A stretch of DNA of 6,449 bases. It comes from Myxococcales bacterium. Its GTDB lineage: Bacteria > Myxococcota > Myxococcia > Myxococcales > Anaeromyxobacteraceae. The stretch lies in contig JAJYAW010000170.1 of assembly GCA_021779335.1 (NCBI GenBank), forward strand, positions 1 to 6,449, in the 5' to 3' direction. Both the position numbers and the translations under genes were made by a program. This document shows positions 1-5,655 of the stretch, piece after piece. The notes below the pieces were generated by a model. That model worked only from the letters and a program-made list of their open reading frames with translations, searched no databases and was not told the origin of the DNA. Every line of letters begins with the position of its first letter. Positions within the stretch are counted from its first letter, which is position 1.

Positions 1-45
1 GCCTGGCCGTCCGCCTAGCCACCCCACCTCCGGAGACCCGCACCC

Positions 46-2730
46 GTGCCGACCCGCCCCTCGATCTTCGCCCTCGCCTCGCTCGGCCTCCTCCTCCTCA
101 ACCCCCTCCTCGCCCGCGCCGCCGAGCCGGCCGCCGAGCCGGCCGGCGGCGAGGTGCTGCGCGCCACGCTCGACAACGGCCTGCGGGTGGTGGTGGTCCG
201 GAACCGGCTGGCGCCGGTGGTGACCACCGAGGTGAACTACCTGGCCGGCTCCGACGAGGCGCCGGACGGGTTCCCGGGCATGGCGCACGCGCAGGAGCAC
301 ATGATGTTCCGGGGCAGCCCCGGGCTCTCGGCGGCGCAGCTCTCGCACCTCATGGCGCTCACCGGCGGCGAGTTCAACGCCGACACGCAGCAGACGGTGA
401 CGCAGTACTTCCTGACGGCGCCGCGGGAGCTGCTCGCCGTGGCGCTGCGGCTCGAGGCCGAGCGCATGCGCGGCGCGCTCGACAGCGAGCCCCTCTGGGC
501 CGAGGAGCGCGGCGCCATCGAGCAGGAGGTGTCCCGCGACCTCTCCAACCCCCAGTACGTCTCCTCGGTGCGCCTGCAGGAGCGGCTCTTCGCCGGCACC
601 CCCTACGCGCACGACGCCCTCGGCACCCGCCCCTCCTTCGAGCGGACCACCGGGGCCATGCTCAAGGCGTTCCACGACGCCTGGTACGCCCCCAACAACG
701 CCATCCTGGTGATCGTGGGCGACGTCGACCCGCCCCAGGCGCTGGCGGCCGCCCGGGAGGCCTTCGGCGCCATCCCGCGGCGCCCGGTGCCGGCGCGGCC
801 GGCCATCGCGCTCCGGCCGCTGGAGGCGGCCCACGTCGCGCTCGACACCGACGAGCCCTACGGCTCGGCCATCGTCGCCTTCCGCCTCCCCGGCTACGAC
901 AGCCCGGACTACGCGGCCGGCCAGATCCTGGCCGACGTGCTGGACAGCCAGCGCAGCGACCTCTCCGCCCTGGTCCCGCAGGGGAAGGCGCTCTTCGCCG
1001 GGTTCGGCGGCGGCGCGCTGCCGGCGGCCGGGTTCGGCTACGCCATGGCCGGCTTCCCCCAGGGCGGCGACGGCGACGCGCTCTTGAAGCAGGTGCGGGC
1101 CATCGTGGCCCGCTACGCCAAGGAGGGCGTGCCCGCCGACCTGGTGGAGGCGTCGAAGCGGCACGAGGTCGCCGACGCCGAGTTCCAGCGGAACTCCATC
1201 TCCGGGCTCGCCGCGGCCTGGTCCCAGGCGCTCGCCGTGGAGGGGCGCGCCTCGCCCGACGACGACGTGGCGGCCATCCGCCGGGTCACCGTCGAGGACG
1301 TGGACCGCGTGGCGCGCCAGTACCTCCTCGACGACCGGGCCATCACGGCCGTGCTCACGCCGCGCCCCTCGGGGCGGCCGGCCGCCTCCAGGGGCTTCGG
1401 CGGCGGCGAGTCCTTCGCCCCGGCGCGGGCCGAGGCCGTCGAGCTCCCGGCCTGGGCGCGGGAGGCGGAGCGGCTGCCGCCGCCGCCGACCTCCAGGGTC
1501 CACCCCACCGTGGTGGAGCTCCCCAACGGCCTGCGGCTCATCGTGCAGCCCGAGTCGATCAGCCGGACCGTCACCGTGCAGGGGCAGGTGCGGAGCAACC
1601 CCGGCCTGCAGGAGCCGCCGGGGAAGGAGGGGGTGGCCGAGCTCCTCGGCGGCCTCTTCTCCTACGGGACCGCCTCGCTGGACCGGATCGCGTTCCAGAA
1701 GGCGCAGGACGACATCGGCGCGGAGCTCGAGGCGGGCCCCCGCTTCTCCCTGCGCGTGCCGTCCGACGGCTTCGAGCGCGGCGTGGAGCTCCTGGCCGGC
1801 GACCTGCTCCACCCGGCCCTGCCGGCGGCGGGCTTCGCGGTGGCGCGGCAGGAGCTGGCCTCGTCGCTGGCGGGCCGGCTGCGCAGCCCGGGGTACCTGT
1901 CGCGCCGGGCCCTGCGCGCCGGGCTCTACCCCGCGGGCGACCCGAAGCTGCGGCAGGCCACCCCCGCCACGGTGGGCGCCCTCACCCTCGACGACGTGCG
2001 GGCCTACCACGCCGCCGTCTTCCGCCCCGACCTGACCACCATCGTGGTGGCGGGCCAGGTGACCCCGGCGGAGGCGCTGCGGGTGGTGGAGGCCGCCTTC
2101 GGCGCCTGGACCGCCCACGGGGAGCCGCCGGCCACCGACGACCCGCCGGTGCCGCCCAGCCGCCCCTCCGCGTCCGCCGTGCCGGACGCCAGCCGGGTCC
2201 AGGCCGAGGTGACGCTCGCCGAGACCATCGGCATCACCCGCACCGATCCCGACTACGACCGGCTCACGCTCGGCAACCGCGTCCTCTCCGGCGCCTTCTA
2301 CGCGTCGCGCCTCTACCGCGACCTCCGGGAGAAGGCGGGGCTCGTCTACACGGTGGACTCCTTCCTCGAGGCCGACCGGACGCGGGGCGTCTTCGGCGTG
2401 GCCTACGCCTGCGACCCGCCCAAGGCGGCGCGCGCGCGGGCCATGGTGGAGCGGGACCTGCGGGACCTGCAGCGCACGCCGCTCGGGCCGGCCGAGCTGC
2501 GGCTGGCGAAGACGCTGCTGGTGCGGAGCGTCCCGCTCTCCGAGGCGAGCGTGGAGGCGGTGGCCGGCGGCCTCGTCTCCCGCTCGGTGGAGGGGCTGCC
2601 GCTCGACGAGCCGGTCCGCGCCGCCCGCCGCTACCTGCAGATGACGGCCGAGGAGGTGCGCGACGCCTTCGCCCGCCGCATCCGCCCGGCCGCCTTCGTC
2701 GAGGTGACGCTGGGGCCGCCGGGTCCGTGA
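46..2730 (+). CDS. Exported two-half M16 family zinc metalloprotease (pitrilysin/insulinase-like)
   Basis: This is a complete 894-residue protein. The first 25 residues look like a signal peptide: R4, a leucine-rich core at about 8-22, and an A-R-A cleavage site at 23-25, so the enzyme probably acts in the periplasm or at the cell surface. The first peptidase half (about 37-185) carries the inverted zinc motif H81-A-Q-E84-H85. E161, 76 residues after H85, fits the third zinc ligand, and an inactive-type M16 C domain follows. After a proline-rich linker (about 440-500) a second M16 half runs to the end. It lacks HxxEH but keeps the LREKAGLVY segment with R761 and Y768, which in this family contributes to substrate binding. 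Family knowledge predicts cleavage of peptides or unfolded polypeptides in an enclosed chamber, but the substrate is unknown. The GTG start is chosen because an in-frame TAG lies at 16-18, GGAGA at 32-36 is a reasonable ribosome site, and the next methionine (M79) would remove the signal peptide. A glycine-rich stretch at 318-341 repeats A-G-F three times. It is convergent with the SQR-side genes and probably functionally unrelated to them. Confidence 0.95.
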   Translation: MPTRPSIFALASLGLLLLNPLLARAAEPAAEPAGGEVLRATLDNGLRVVVVRNRLAPVVTTEVNYLAGSDEAPDGFPGMAHAQEHMMFRGSPGLSAAQLSHLMALTGGEFNADTQQTVTQYFLTAPRELLAVALRLEAERMRGALDSEPLWAEERGAIEQEVSRDLSNPQYVSSVRLQERLFAGTPYAHDALGTRPSFERTTGAMLKAFHDAWYAPNNAILVIVGDVDPPQALAAAREAFGAIPRRPVPARPAIALRPLEAAHVALDTDEPYGSAIVAFRLPGYDSPDYAAGQILADVLDSQRSDLSALVPQGKALFAGFGGGALPAAGFGYAMAGFPQGGDGDALLKQVRAIVARYAKEGVPADLVEASKRHEVADAEFQRNSISGLAAAWSQALAVEGRASPDDDVAAIRRVTVEDVDRVARQYLLDDRAITAVLTPRPSGRPAASRGFGGGESFAPARAEAVELPAWAREAERLPPPPTSRVHPTVVELPNGLRLIVQPESISRTVTVQGQVRSNPGLQEPPGKEGVAELLGGLFSYGTASLDRIAFQKAQDDIGAELEAGPRFSLRVPSDGFERGVELLAGDLLHPALPAAGFAVARQELASSLAGRLRSPGYLSRRALRAGLYPAGDPKLRQATPATVGALTLDDVRAYHAAVFRPDLTTIVVAGQVTPAEALRVVEAAFGAWTAHGEPPATDDPPVPPSRPSASAVPDASRVQAEVTLAETIGITRTDPDYDRLTLGNRVLSGAFYASRLYRDLREKAGLVYTVDSFLEADRTRGVFGVAYACDPPKAARARAMVERDLRDLQRTPLGPAELRLAKTLLVRSVPLSEASVEAVAGGLVSRSVEGLPLDEPVRAARRYLQMTAEEVRDAFARRIRPAAFVEVTLGPPGP
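121..144 (+). repeat. Exact 12-base tandem duplication in the protease gene
   Basis: Two identical copies of GCCGAGCCGGCC lie head to tail just after the predicted signal peptide cleavage site. They encode AEPA-AEPA, a short flexible spacer between the export signal and the first peptidase domain. The unit is in frame, so copy-number change would alter spacer length without breaking the gene. It is probably replication slippage in a low-constraint segment. Confidence 0.7.
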
Positions 2731-2759
2731 GCGGGGCCGCCCCGGCGGCGGCGGGCCGC
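2731..2759. terminator. GC-rich convergent gap, possible bidirectional terminator hairpin
   Basis: The 29 bases between the stop of the M16 gene (plus strand) and the stop of the small SQR-linked gene (minus strand) are nearly all G and C. They contain GCCGCC at 2736-2741 and GGCGGC at 2744-2749, which can fold as a tight stem of about five pairs. GCGG at 2731-2734 and CCGC at 2756-2759 could add an outer stem. There is no T tract on either strand, so this is not a textbook intrinsic terminator. The call rests on its position between convergent genes. Confidence 0.25.
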
Positions 2760-2975
2760 TCACCGGTGCGCCCGGGGCGGCTCCTTCCCTTCGGGCTCGA
2801 GCTGGCGCCACTGCCACATGGGCGCGTGGCCGTGGTTGCCGATGGAGATCATCCGGATCATCTTCAGGTTGATCCAGGCGAAGCGCACCAGCTGCCAGGG
2901 CAGGAAGGTCCTGAGGAAGAGCGTGAAGCGCGACGGGGTGGGGACCAAGAAGGTCTGATCGCTGGGCCTGGGCAC
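2760..2975 (-). CDS. Small basic, aromatic, probably membrane-associated protein paired with SQR
   Basis: This is a 71-residue protein that I cannot assign to a named family. It starts with GTG only 12 bases after the SQR stop. GGAG at 2985-2982 lies inside that gap, six bases from the start, which points to co-transcription and likely translational coupling. Codons are strongly G/C-ending like those of its neighbours, supporting real coding. Residues 16-45 form one long hydrophobic and aromatic stretch (F17, F20, F24, W27, F32, W34, repeated I, L and M) interrupted regularly by R16, R22, R31, K38 and R41. That pattern suits an amphipathic or interfacial helix better than a transmembrane span. 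A histidine- and tryptophan-bearing segment (H48, H50, W54, W56) and a charged tail follow. There are no cysteines and no signal peptide. My inference is a membrane anchor or accessory subunit for the flavoprotein. The gene ends 29 bases from the convergent protease gene. I am confident it is a gene; its role is open. Confidence 0.75.
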   Translation of the reverse strand: MPRPSDQTFLVPTPSRFTLFLRTFLPWQLVRFAWINLKMIRMISIGNHGHAPMWQWRQLEPEGKEPPRAHR

Positions 2976-2987
2976 GGGTCGCTCCGC

Positions 2988-4442
2988 TCACTCGGGAAGG
3001 AGCCACCAGCCCGGGCGGGCCTTGGCCTTGTAGATGAACATGTGGTGCAGGATCTTCTTGATCCAGTGGCCCGCCAGGCCGATCTCGCCGTAGGTGAAGT
3101 GCAGGTCGCGGCCGAACTCCGGGTACTTCTCGTAGTCCGGCACGATGGGGAACATGGTCATGGAGGCGGCCGAGCCGCCCAGCCAGCTCGAGCCGGCCGA
3201 GGCGACGCAGGAGGCGCCGATCTCCCCCATGGAGGCGGTGCGGGTCGGGCCCGGCAGCCCCATGACGACCATCCCGTAGATCGACTCGGCCACCGCCTTG
3301 GCCATGACGGCCGAGGGCATGCCGGTGCGCGGCGGCGCCGGCGAGATGGGCGTGCCCCGCTTGCTCTTGCGCGGCTGGGAGATGGCGTGCGGCGGGGCGA
3401 AGGCGATGCCGATGGCGAAGACGTTCGGGAAGCGCGGGGTCTGGTAGGTCTTGGGCCAGTCGGCGGCGCGCCACGCCTCGAAGGGTTTGGGCGTGTAGTC
3501 GGCGTCGACCCGCATGAACCCGCTGGGCGCGAAGAGCTCGGCCGTCAGGTCGGCGCCCTCCCGGCCGAAGGCCTTGATGGGCTGCCCGGCGAAGGGCGGC
3601 AGCAGCATGGCGAAGTCGAACGCCAGGGCGTGCTCCTCGCCGTCGAGCGTCTCGTAGTGGACGGTGCCGGGCTCCACCTTCTGGACGTGGGCCCCGGTGA
3701 TCCACTCGATGCCGCGCTCCGCGTAGAGGGACTCGGCGAAGGTCTTGCTGTGGACCCGGTAGCCGCCCCGGCGCAGGTGCACCCCGCCCACGCCGAAGTC
3801 GCCCAGCTCGGCCTCGTTGGTGAGGAAGACCACCCGCGCCTGGTCCCGCACGCCGGCCTGCCGCAGCGTGAACTCCACGTTGAAGGCGTACTCGAAGGCC
3901 GCCCCCTCGCAGGTGCACAGGCCGTGGCCCACCCCGACCACCAGGGTGAGCTTCTCCCCCCGGCGCATCCGCTCGATGGCCTGCTGGAGCGCCTGGCCGG
4001 CCAGGGCGGCGTGATCGTGGGTGCAGACCGAGAGGCTGTTGGCCTCGGGCCCCAGCCCCGGCGTGGCGCCGAAGTTGAGGCGCGGCCCGGTGGCGTTGAC
4101 GAGGTAGTCGTAGGGGACGCGGCTGCGCGCGCCGGCGTCCGGGCCGGTGGACTCGACCACCACGTGGGGCGAGGCCTCCTCGGCGCCGCCCTCCGGCCAC
4201 AGCTCGACGGCGCGCGCCTGGCGGAACTCGATGCCGCTGCGCCGGTAGACCGGCGCGAGGTCGAAGACCACCTGCTCCGGCTGCAGCATCCCGACCCCGA
4301 CCCAGATGTTGGACGGGATCCAGTTGTAGGTCGGCTTCGGCGAGACCACCGTGACCTGGTGCTCGCCGGGCAGCTGCCGCCGCAGCAGGAGCGCCGCCGT
4401 GTGTCCGCCGATGCCCGCGCCCAGCACGACCACTCGCGCCAT
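2988..4442 (-). CDS. Sulfide:quinone oxidoreductase family flavoprotein
   Basis: This 484-residue FAD-dependent oxidoreductase is predicted to oxidise sulfide to sulfane sulfur and pass electrons to membrane quinone from the cytoplasmic face. The N-terminus has the dinucleotide-binding G8-A-G10-I-G-G13 fingerprint, then an N-W-I-P-S-N-x-W-V-G-V-G stretch (40-51) resembling biochemically studied bacterial SQRs. The second FAD motif is the A-T-G at 117-119. The only cysteines are C140 (VCTHDHA), C176, C178 (CTCEGAAFEYA) and C412 (GASCVAS). By my recollection of the Acidithiobacillus enzyme, C140, C178 and C412 match its three conserved cysteines, which is the main reason to call SQR rather than a type II NADH dehydrogenase. 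Two insertions relative to that enzyme are visible: a W- and P-rich one at about 318-336 and another at about 356-368. The C-terminus (about 457-484: HWIKKILHH, RPGWWLL) is basic and aromatic, fitting a monotopic membrane anchor. ATG has AGGAGG at 4453-4448, five bases upstream. The exact SQR subtype is not certain. Confidence 0.88.
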   Translation of the reverse strand: MARVVVLGAGIGGHTAALLLRRQLPGEHQVTVVSPKPTYNWIPSNIWVGVGMLQPEQVVFDLAPVYRRSGIEFRQARAVELWPEGGAEEASPHVVVESTGPDAGARSRVPYDYLVNATGPRLNFGATPGLGPEANSLSVCTHDHAALAGQALQQAIERMRRGEKLTLVVGVGHGLCTCEGAAFEYAFNVEFTLRQAGVRDQARVVFLTNEAELGDFGVGGVHLRRGGYRVHSKTFAESLYAERGIEWITGAHVQKVEPGTVHYETLDGEEHALAFDFAMLLPPFAGQPIKAFGREGADLTAELFAPSGFMRVDADYTPKPFEAWRAADWPKTYQTPRFPNVFAIGIAFAPPHAISQPRKSKRGTPISPAPPRTGMPSAVMAKAVAESIYGMVVMGLPGPTRTASMGEIGASCVASAGSSWLGGSAASMTMFPIVPDYEKYPEFGRDLHFTYGEIGLAGHWIKKILHHMFIYKAKARPGWWLLPE

Positions 4443-4454
4443 GGAAGCCTCCTG

Positions 4455-4474
4455 GCCGGCGAACCCCCGCCGGC
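4455..4474 (-). promoter_or_regulatory. Hairpin abutting the SQR ribosome binding site
   Basis: A perfect seven-pair stem, GCCGGCG at 4455-4461 and CGCCGGC at 4468-4474, encloses a six-base loop (AACCCC on the plus strand, GGGGTT in the SQR transcript). It ends one base before the AGGAGG ribosome site at 4453-4448. In mRNA it would sit directly against the initiation region, where it could affect ribosome loading or protect the 5' end. The structure is read directly from the bases; any regulatory function is inferred. Confidence 0.4.
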
Positions 4475-4490
4475 GCGACCGCGTCCAGGT

Positions 4491-4524
4491 GTGATGGTCT
4501 TCCTTGCTCCTGGGTTCAACCAGG
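4491..4524 (-). promoter_or_regulatory. Possible SQR promoter with an overlapping palindromic operator
   Basis: On the minus strand TTGAAC (4519-4514) and CATCAC (4496-4491) are spaced by 17 bases, as for a weak sigma-70-type promoter. The -35 candidate is fair and the -10 candidate is poor. The -35 box lies in a near-palindrome at 4509-4524: the core GGTTcAACC is symmetrical, and flanking CCT and AGG pair if one G is bulged. A regulator bound there would cover the -35 box. SQR genes are commonly controlled by sulfide- or persulfide-sensing repressors, but no regulator gene is in the window. Confidence 0.25.
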
Positions 4525-4536
4525 TGGGGGCGCCAT

Positions 4537-4573
4537 GAGGGCTGCCCCCAGGGGGGGGCCGCAGAGCGCCCTC
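4537..4573 (-). terminator. Hairpin directly after the GroES-like gene, possible terminator or attenuator
   Basis: GAGGGC at 4537-4542 pairs with GCCCTC at 4568-4573. TGC at 4543-4545 pairs with GCA at 4561-4563, with a four-base bulge on one side. A run of C (4546-4549) can pair with part of the G8 run (4551-4558). The hairpin starts one base after the GroES stop codon and precedes the SQR leader, a sensible place for partial termination. No T tract follows. The homopolymer of eight G is also a likely spot for sequencing error, but it is outside genes. Confidence 0.3.
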
Positions 4574-4574
4574 G

Positions 4575-4859
4575 TCAGGCCGGGATGGCGTCCGCCTCGA
4601 CGTACTTGGCCATGATGTCCCCGATGGGCACGAGGCGGTAGGGCGCGCCCCCGAGCGTCACGTCCTCTCCCGCCGACGTCCGGTAGAAGACCCGGTCGCC
4701 GATGGTGATCTCGCTCGCGTCGGCGGCGGGCAGCGCCTCGACGATCCCCTCCGCCGGCGCCTCGCGGGCCGAGTCGGGCAGGTAGATGCCGCCGGCGCTC
4801 AGCGCCTCGGCCTCCACGCGGCGCAGGAGAACGTTCCCGTTGAGTGGCTGAAAGGCCAT
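4575..4859 (-). CDS. Stand-alone divergent GroES-type co-chaperonin (Cpn10-like)
   Basis: This is a 94-residue protein close to the usual GroES length. GroES forms a seven-subunit lid on the GroEL chamber in the cytoplasm. The family pattern is clear: an N-terminal strand with QPL (4-6) and VLLRR (10-14); the mobile-loop sequence SAGGIYLPDS (21-30), whose G-G-I-hydrophobic-L/P core contacts GroEL; the GDRVFYR strand (54-60); and a C-terminal YRLVPIGDIMAKY segment (74-86). Two departures stand out. The region between EGIV and GDRV is about seven residues shorter than in typical GroES, so the roof beta-hairpin over the dome should be reduced. The usual RPLxDRV start has become QPLNGNV. No groEL lies next to it here. 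ATG is supported by AGGAGG at 4870-4865, five bases upstream. It follows the thioredoxin-glutaredoxin gene by 40 bases, probably in one transcript. It may be a specialised paralog rather than the housekeeping gene. Confidence 0.85.
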   Translation of the reverse strand: MAFQPLNGNVLLRRVEAEALSAGGIYLPDSAREAPAEGIVEALPAADASEITIGDRVFYRTSAGEDVTLGGAPYRLVPIGDIMAKYVEADAIPA

Positions 4860-4878
4860 GTGCTCCTCCTGGGTGCTG

Positions 4879-4892
4879 CTGGCTGGTTGGGG
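4879..4892 (-). repeat. 14-base leader repeat, copy before the GroES-like gene
   Basis: The plus-strand sequence CTGGCTGGTTGGGG matches 13 of 14 bases of CTGGCTGGGTGGGG at 5512-5525, which precedes the thioredoxin-glutaredoxin start. Both copies lie in the same orientation, about 12-20 bases before an ATG. With the bases that follow, this copy gives four short G runs (GGCTGGTTGGGGTTGG, 4881-4896) on the strand opposite the mRNA. It could be a shared leader element, a remnant of gene duplication, or chance in G/C-rich sequence. Confidence 0.35.
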
Positions 4893-4899
4893 TTGGCCT

Positions 4900-5499
4900 C
4901 TAGGCCGGCGCGGTGGCGCCGAGCCTGAGGAGCTGGTCGATGCGGGGCTTGTCGAAGCCCACGATCATCCGTCCGTCGATGTCGAGCTGCGGCACGCCCA
5001 TCTGGCCGCTGCGGGCCACCATGCGCTGGGCCGCCTTCTCGTCCCTGGAGACGTCCACCTCCCGGAAGTCGACGGCGTGCTGGCGCAGGTAGGCCTTGAC
5101 GCGCGTGCACCAGGAGCACGACGGGGTGGTGAAGACCGTCACGTGGTGGGCCGCGGGGCGCCCGGCCGCGCCGGCCGGCCCGGCCGGCGCCACGTCGAGC
5201 AGCGCGCGCGCCAGCCCGTCCGCCGACTGCACGCCGGCGGCGCGGCGCACGGCCTTGCCGCGCTCCACCAGCACCACCGTCGGCACGGCGGACACCCCGA
5301 ACCGGCGGTGGACGTCCTTGACCAGGCCCACGTCGACGAGCGCCGCCGGCACCTCGGGGTGCGCGGCGCAGAACCGCTCGAACTCGGGGCGCGCCCTCCG
5401 GGCCGCCTCGGAGAAGTCGCCGAAGAAGCCGAGGAGCATCGGGGCGGTGGCCGCCTCGACGGCGGCGAGCAGGGCTTCGGAAGAAGTGGCGATCTCCAT
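4900..5499 (-). CDS. Thioredoxin-like (cysteine-less) plus glutaredoxin fusion protein
   Basis: This 199-residue cytoplasmic protein has two thioredoxin-fold domains and no signal peptide. Domain one (about 1-103) follows thioredoxin layout: a strand at 20-27, a helix at 30-47, a second strand at 51-57, and the cis-proline motif A-V-P73-T with a strand and G-K turn after it. The position of the WCxxC active site instead reads FFGDFSEAAR, with no cysteine, so this half cannot do dithiol exchange; C44 is its only cysteine. An A/P/G-rich linker (about 104-117) leads to domain two (about 118-195), a glutaredoxin: the strand HHVTVFTTP, the active site C128-S-W-C131, the cis-proline motif G-V-P170-Q, and IDGRMIVGFD for glutathione-side contacts. 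Predicted role: reduction of disulfides, mixed disulfides or persulfides, with the first domain as a binding or docking module. ATG is preceded by AGAGGA (5513-5508), eight bases away. It is divergent from the iron-sulfur protein gene and upstream of the GroES-like gene. Confidence 0.88.
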   Translation of the reverse strand: MEIATSSEALLAAVEAATAPMLLGFFGDFSEAARRARPEFERFCAAHPEVPAALVDVGLVKDVHRRFGVSAVPTVVLVERGKAVRRAAGVQSADGLARALLDVAPAGPAGAAGRPAAHHVTVFTTPSCSWCTRVKAYLRQHAVDFREVDVSRDEKAAQRMVARSGQMGVPQLDIDGRMIVGFDKPRIDQLLRLGATAPA

Positions 5500-5511
5500 G
5501 ACCTCGGTCCT

Positions 5512-5525
5512 CTGGCTGGGTGGGG
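5512..5525 (-). repeat. 14-base leader repeat, copy before the thioredoxin-glutaredoxin gene
   Basis: CTGGCTGGGTGGGG on the plus strand differs at one base from the copy at 4879-4892. In the transcript this reads as a C-rich leader ending a dozen bases before the start codon and touching the AGAGGA ribosome site at 5513-5508. The same relative placement before two adjacent genes of one series is why it is listed. Confidence 0.35.
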
Positions 5526-5639
5526 GCTCTCCGCTGTGGAGCCACCGGGCCGGCCCCAGGTTCGCCCCGCGGGAAGTGTCCGGAGGGCCGAACCCAGCCG
5601 GGGGCCACTGGCTCTCGCAAGAGGCGGTCCGTGCGCGCC

Positions 5640-5647
5640 AGGAGGAG
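5640..5647 (+). promoter_or_regulatory. Ribosome binding site that fixes the start of the iron-sulfur protein
   Basis: AGGAGGAG lies eight bases before ATG at 5656. The reading frame stays open far upstream, across the antisense of the divergent gene, so length alone would put the start much too early. This site together with the lysine/arginine-rich MKRRKR N-terminus selects 5656. Confidence 0.8.
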
Positions 5648-5655
5648 CCTCGCCG

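Larger units (their letters stand above)
5500..5655. promoter_or_regulatory. Divergent intergenic region with inverted GGTTCG/CGAACC repeat
   Basis: These 156 bases separate two divergent genes, so each must either start transcription here or be served by a promoter just inside the other. No convincing -35/-10 pair is visible to me on either strand. GGTTCG at 5559-5564 and CGAACC at 5589-5594 form an inverted repeat with centres 30 bases apart, about three helix turns, and could be a paired operator. CCC (5565-5567) and GGG (5585-5587) could extend it as a stem. A smaller GGCTC/GAGCC inverted repeat lies at about 5525-5543. The leader repeat copy at 5512-5525 is also here. Confidence 0.4.

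Noticed and set aside
1..18. Possible last codons of an upstream plus-strand gene (A-W-P-S-A then TAG)
   Set aside because: Five codons are too few to show coding. The TAG is useful only as the in-frame upstream limit of the M16 gene.
3545..4519. Second minus-strand frame overlapping SQR, rich in arginine, serine and proline
   Set aside because: It is an out-of-frame shadow of the SQR gene. The GAGIGG and cysteine motifs occur only in the other frame.
2727..4538. Long plus-strand open frame opposite the SQR gene
   Set aside because: It is antisense to a clearly recognisable flavoprotein, its translation is low-complexity (rich in G, R, A, D, H), and it has no domain signature. High GC opens such frames.
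4881..4896. Possible two-layer G-quadruplex (GGCTGGTTGGGGTTGG)
   Set aside because: The G runs are only two bases long apart from one run of four, and such patterns are frequent at this GC content, so I do not list it as a feature on its own.
4858..5655. Upstream extension of the iron-sulfur protein frame
   Set aside because: The frame is open but antisense to the divergent gene, and its translation is low-complexity. The strong ribosome site at 5640-5647 sets the start at 5656.
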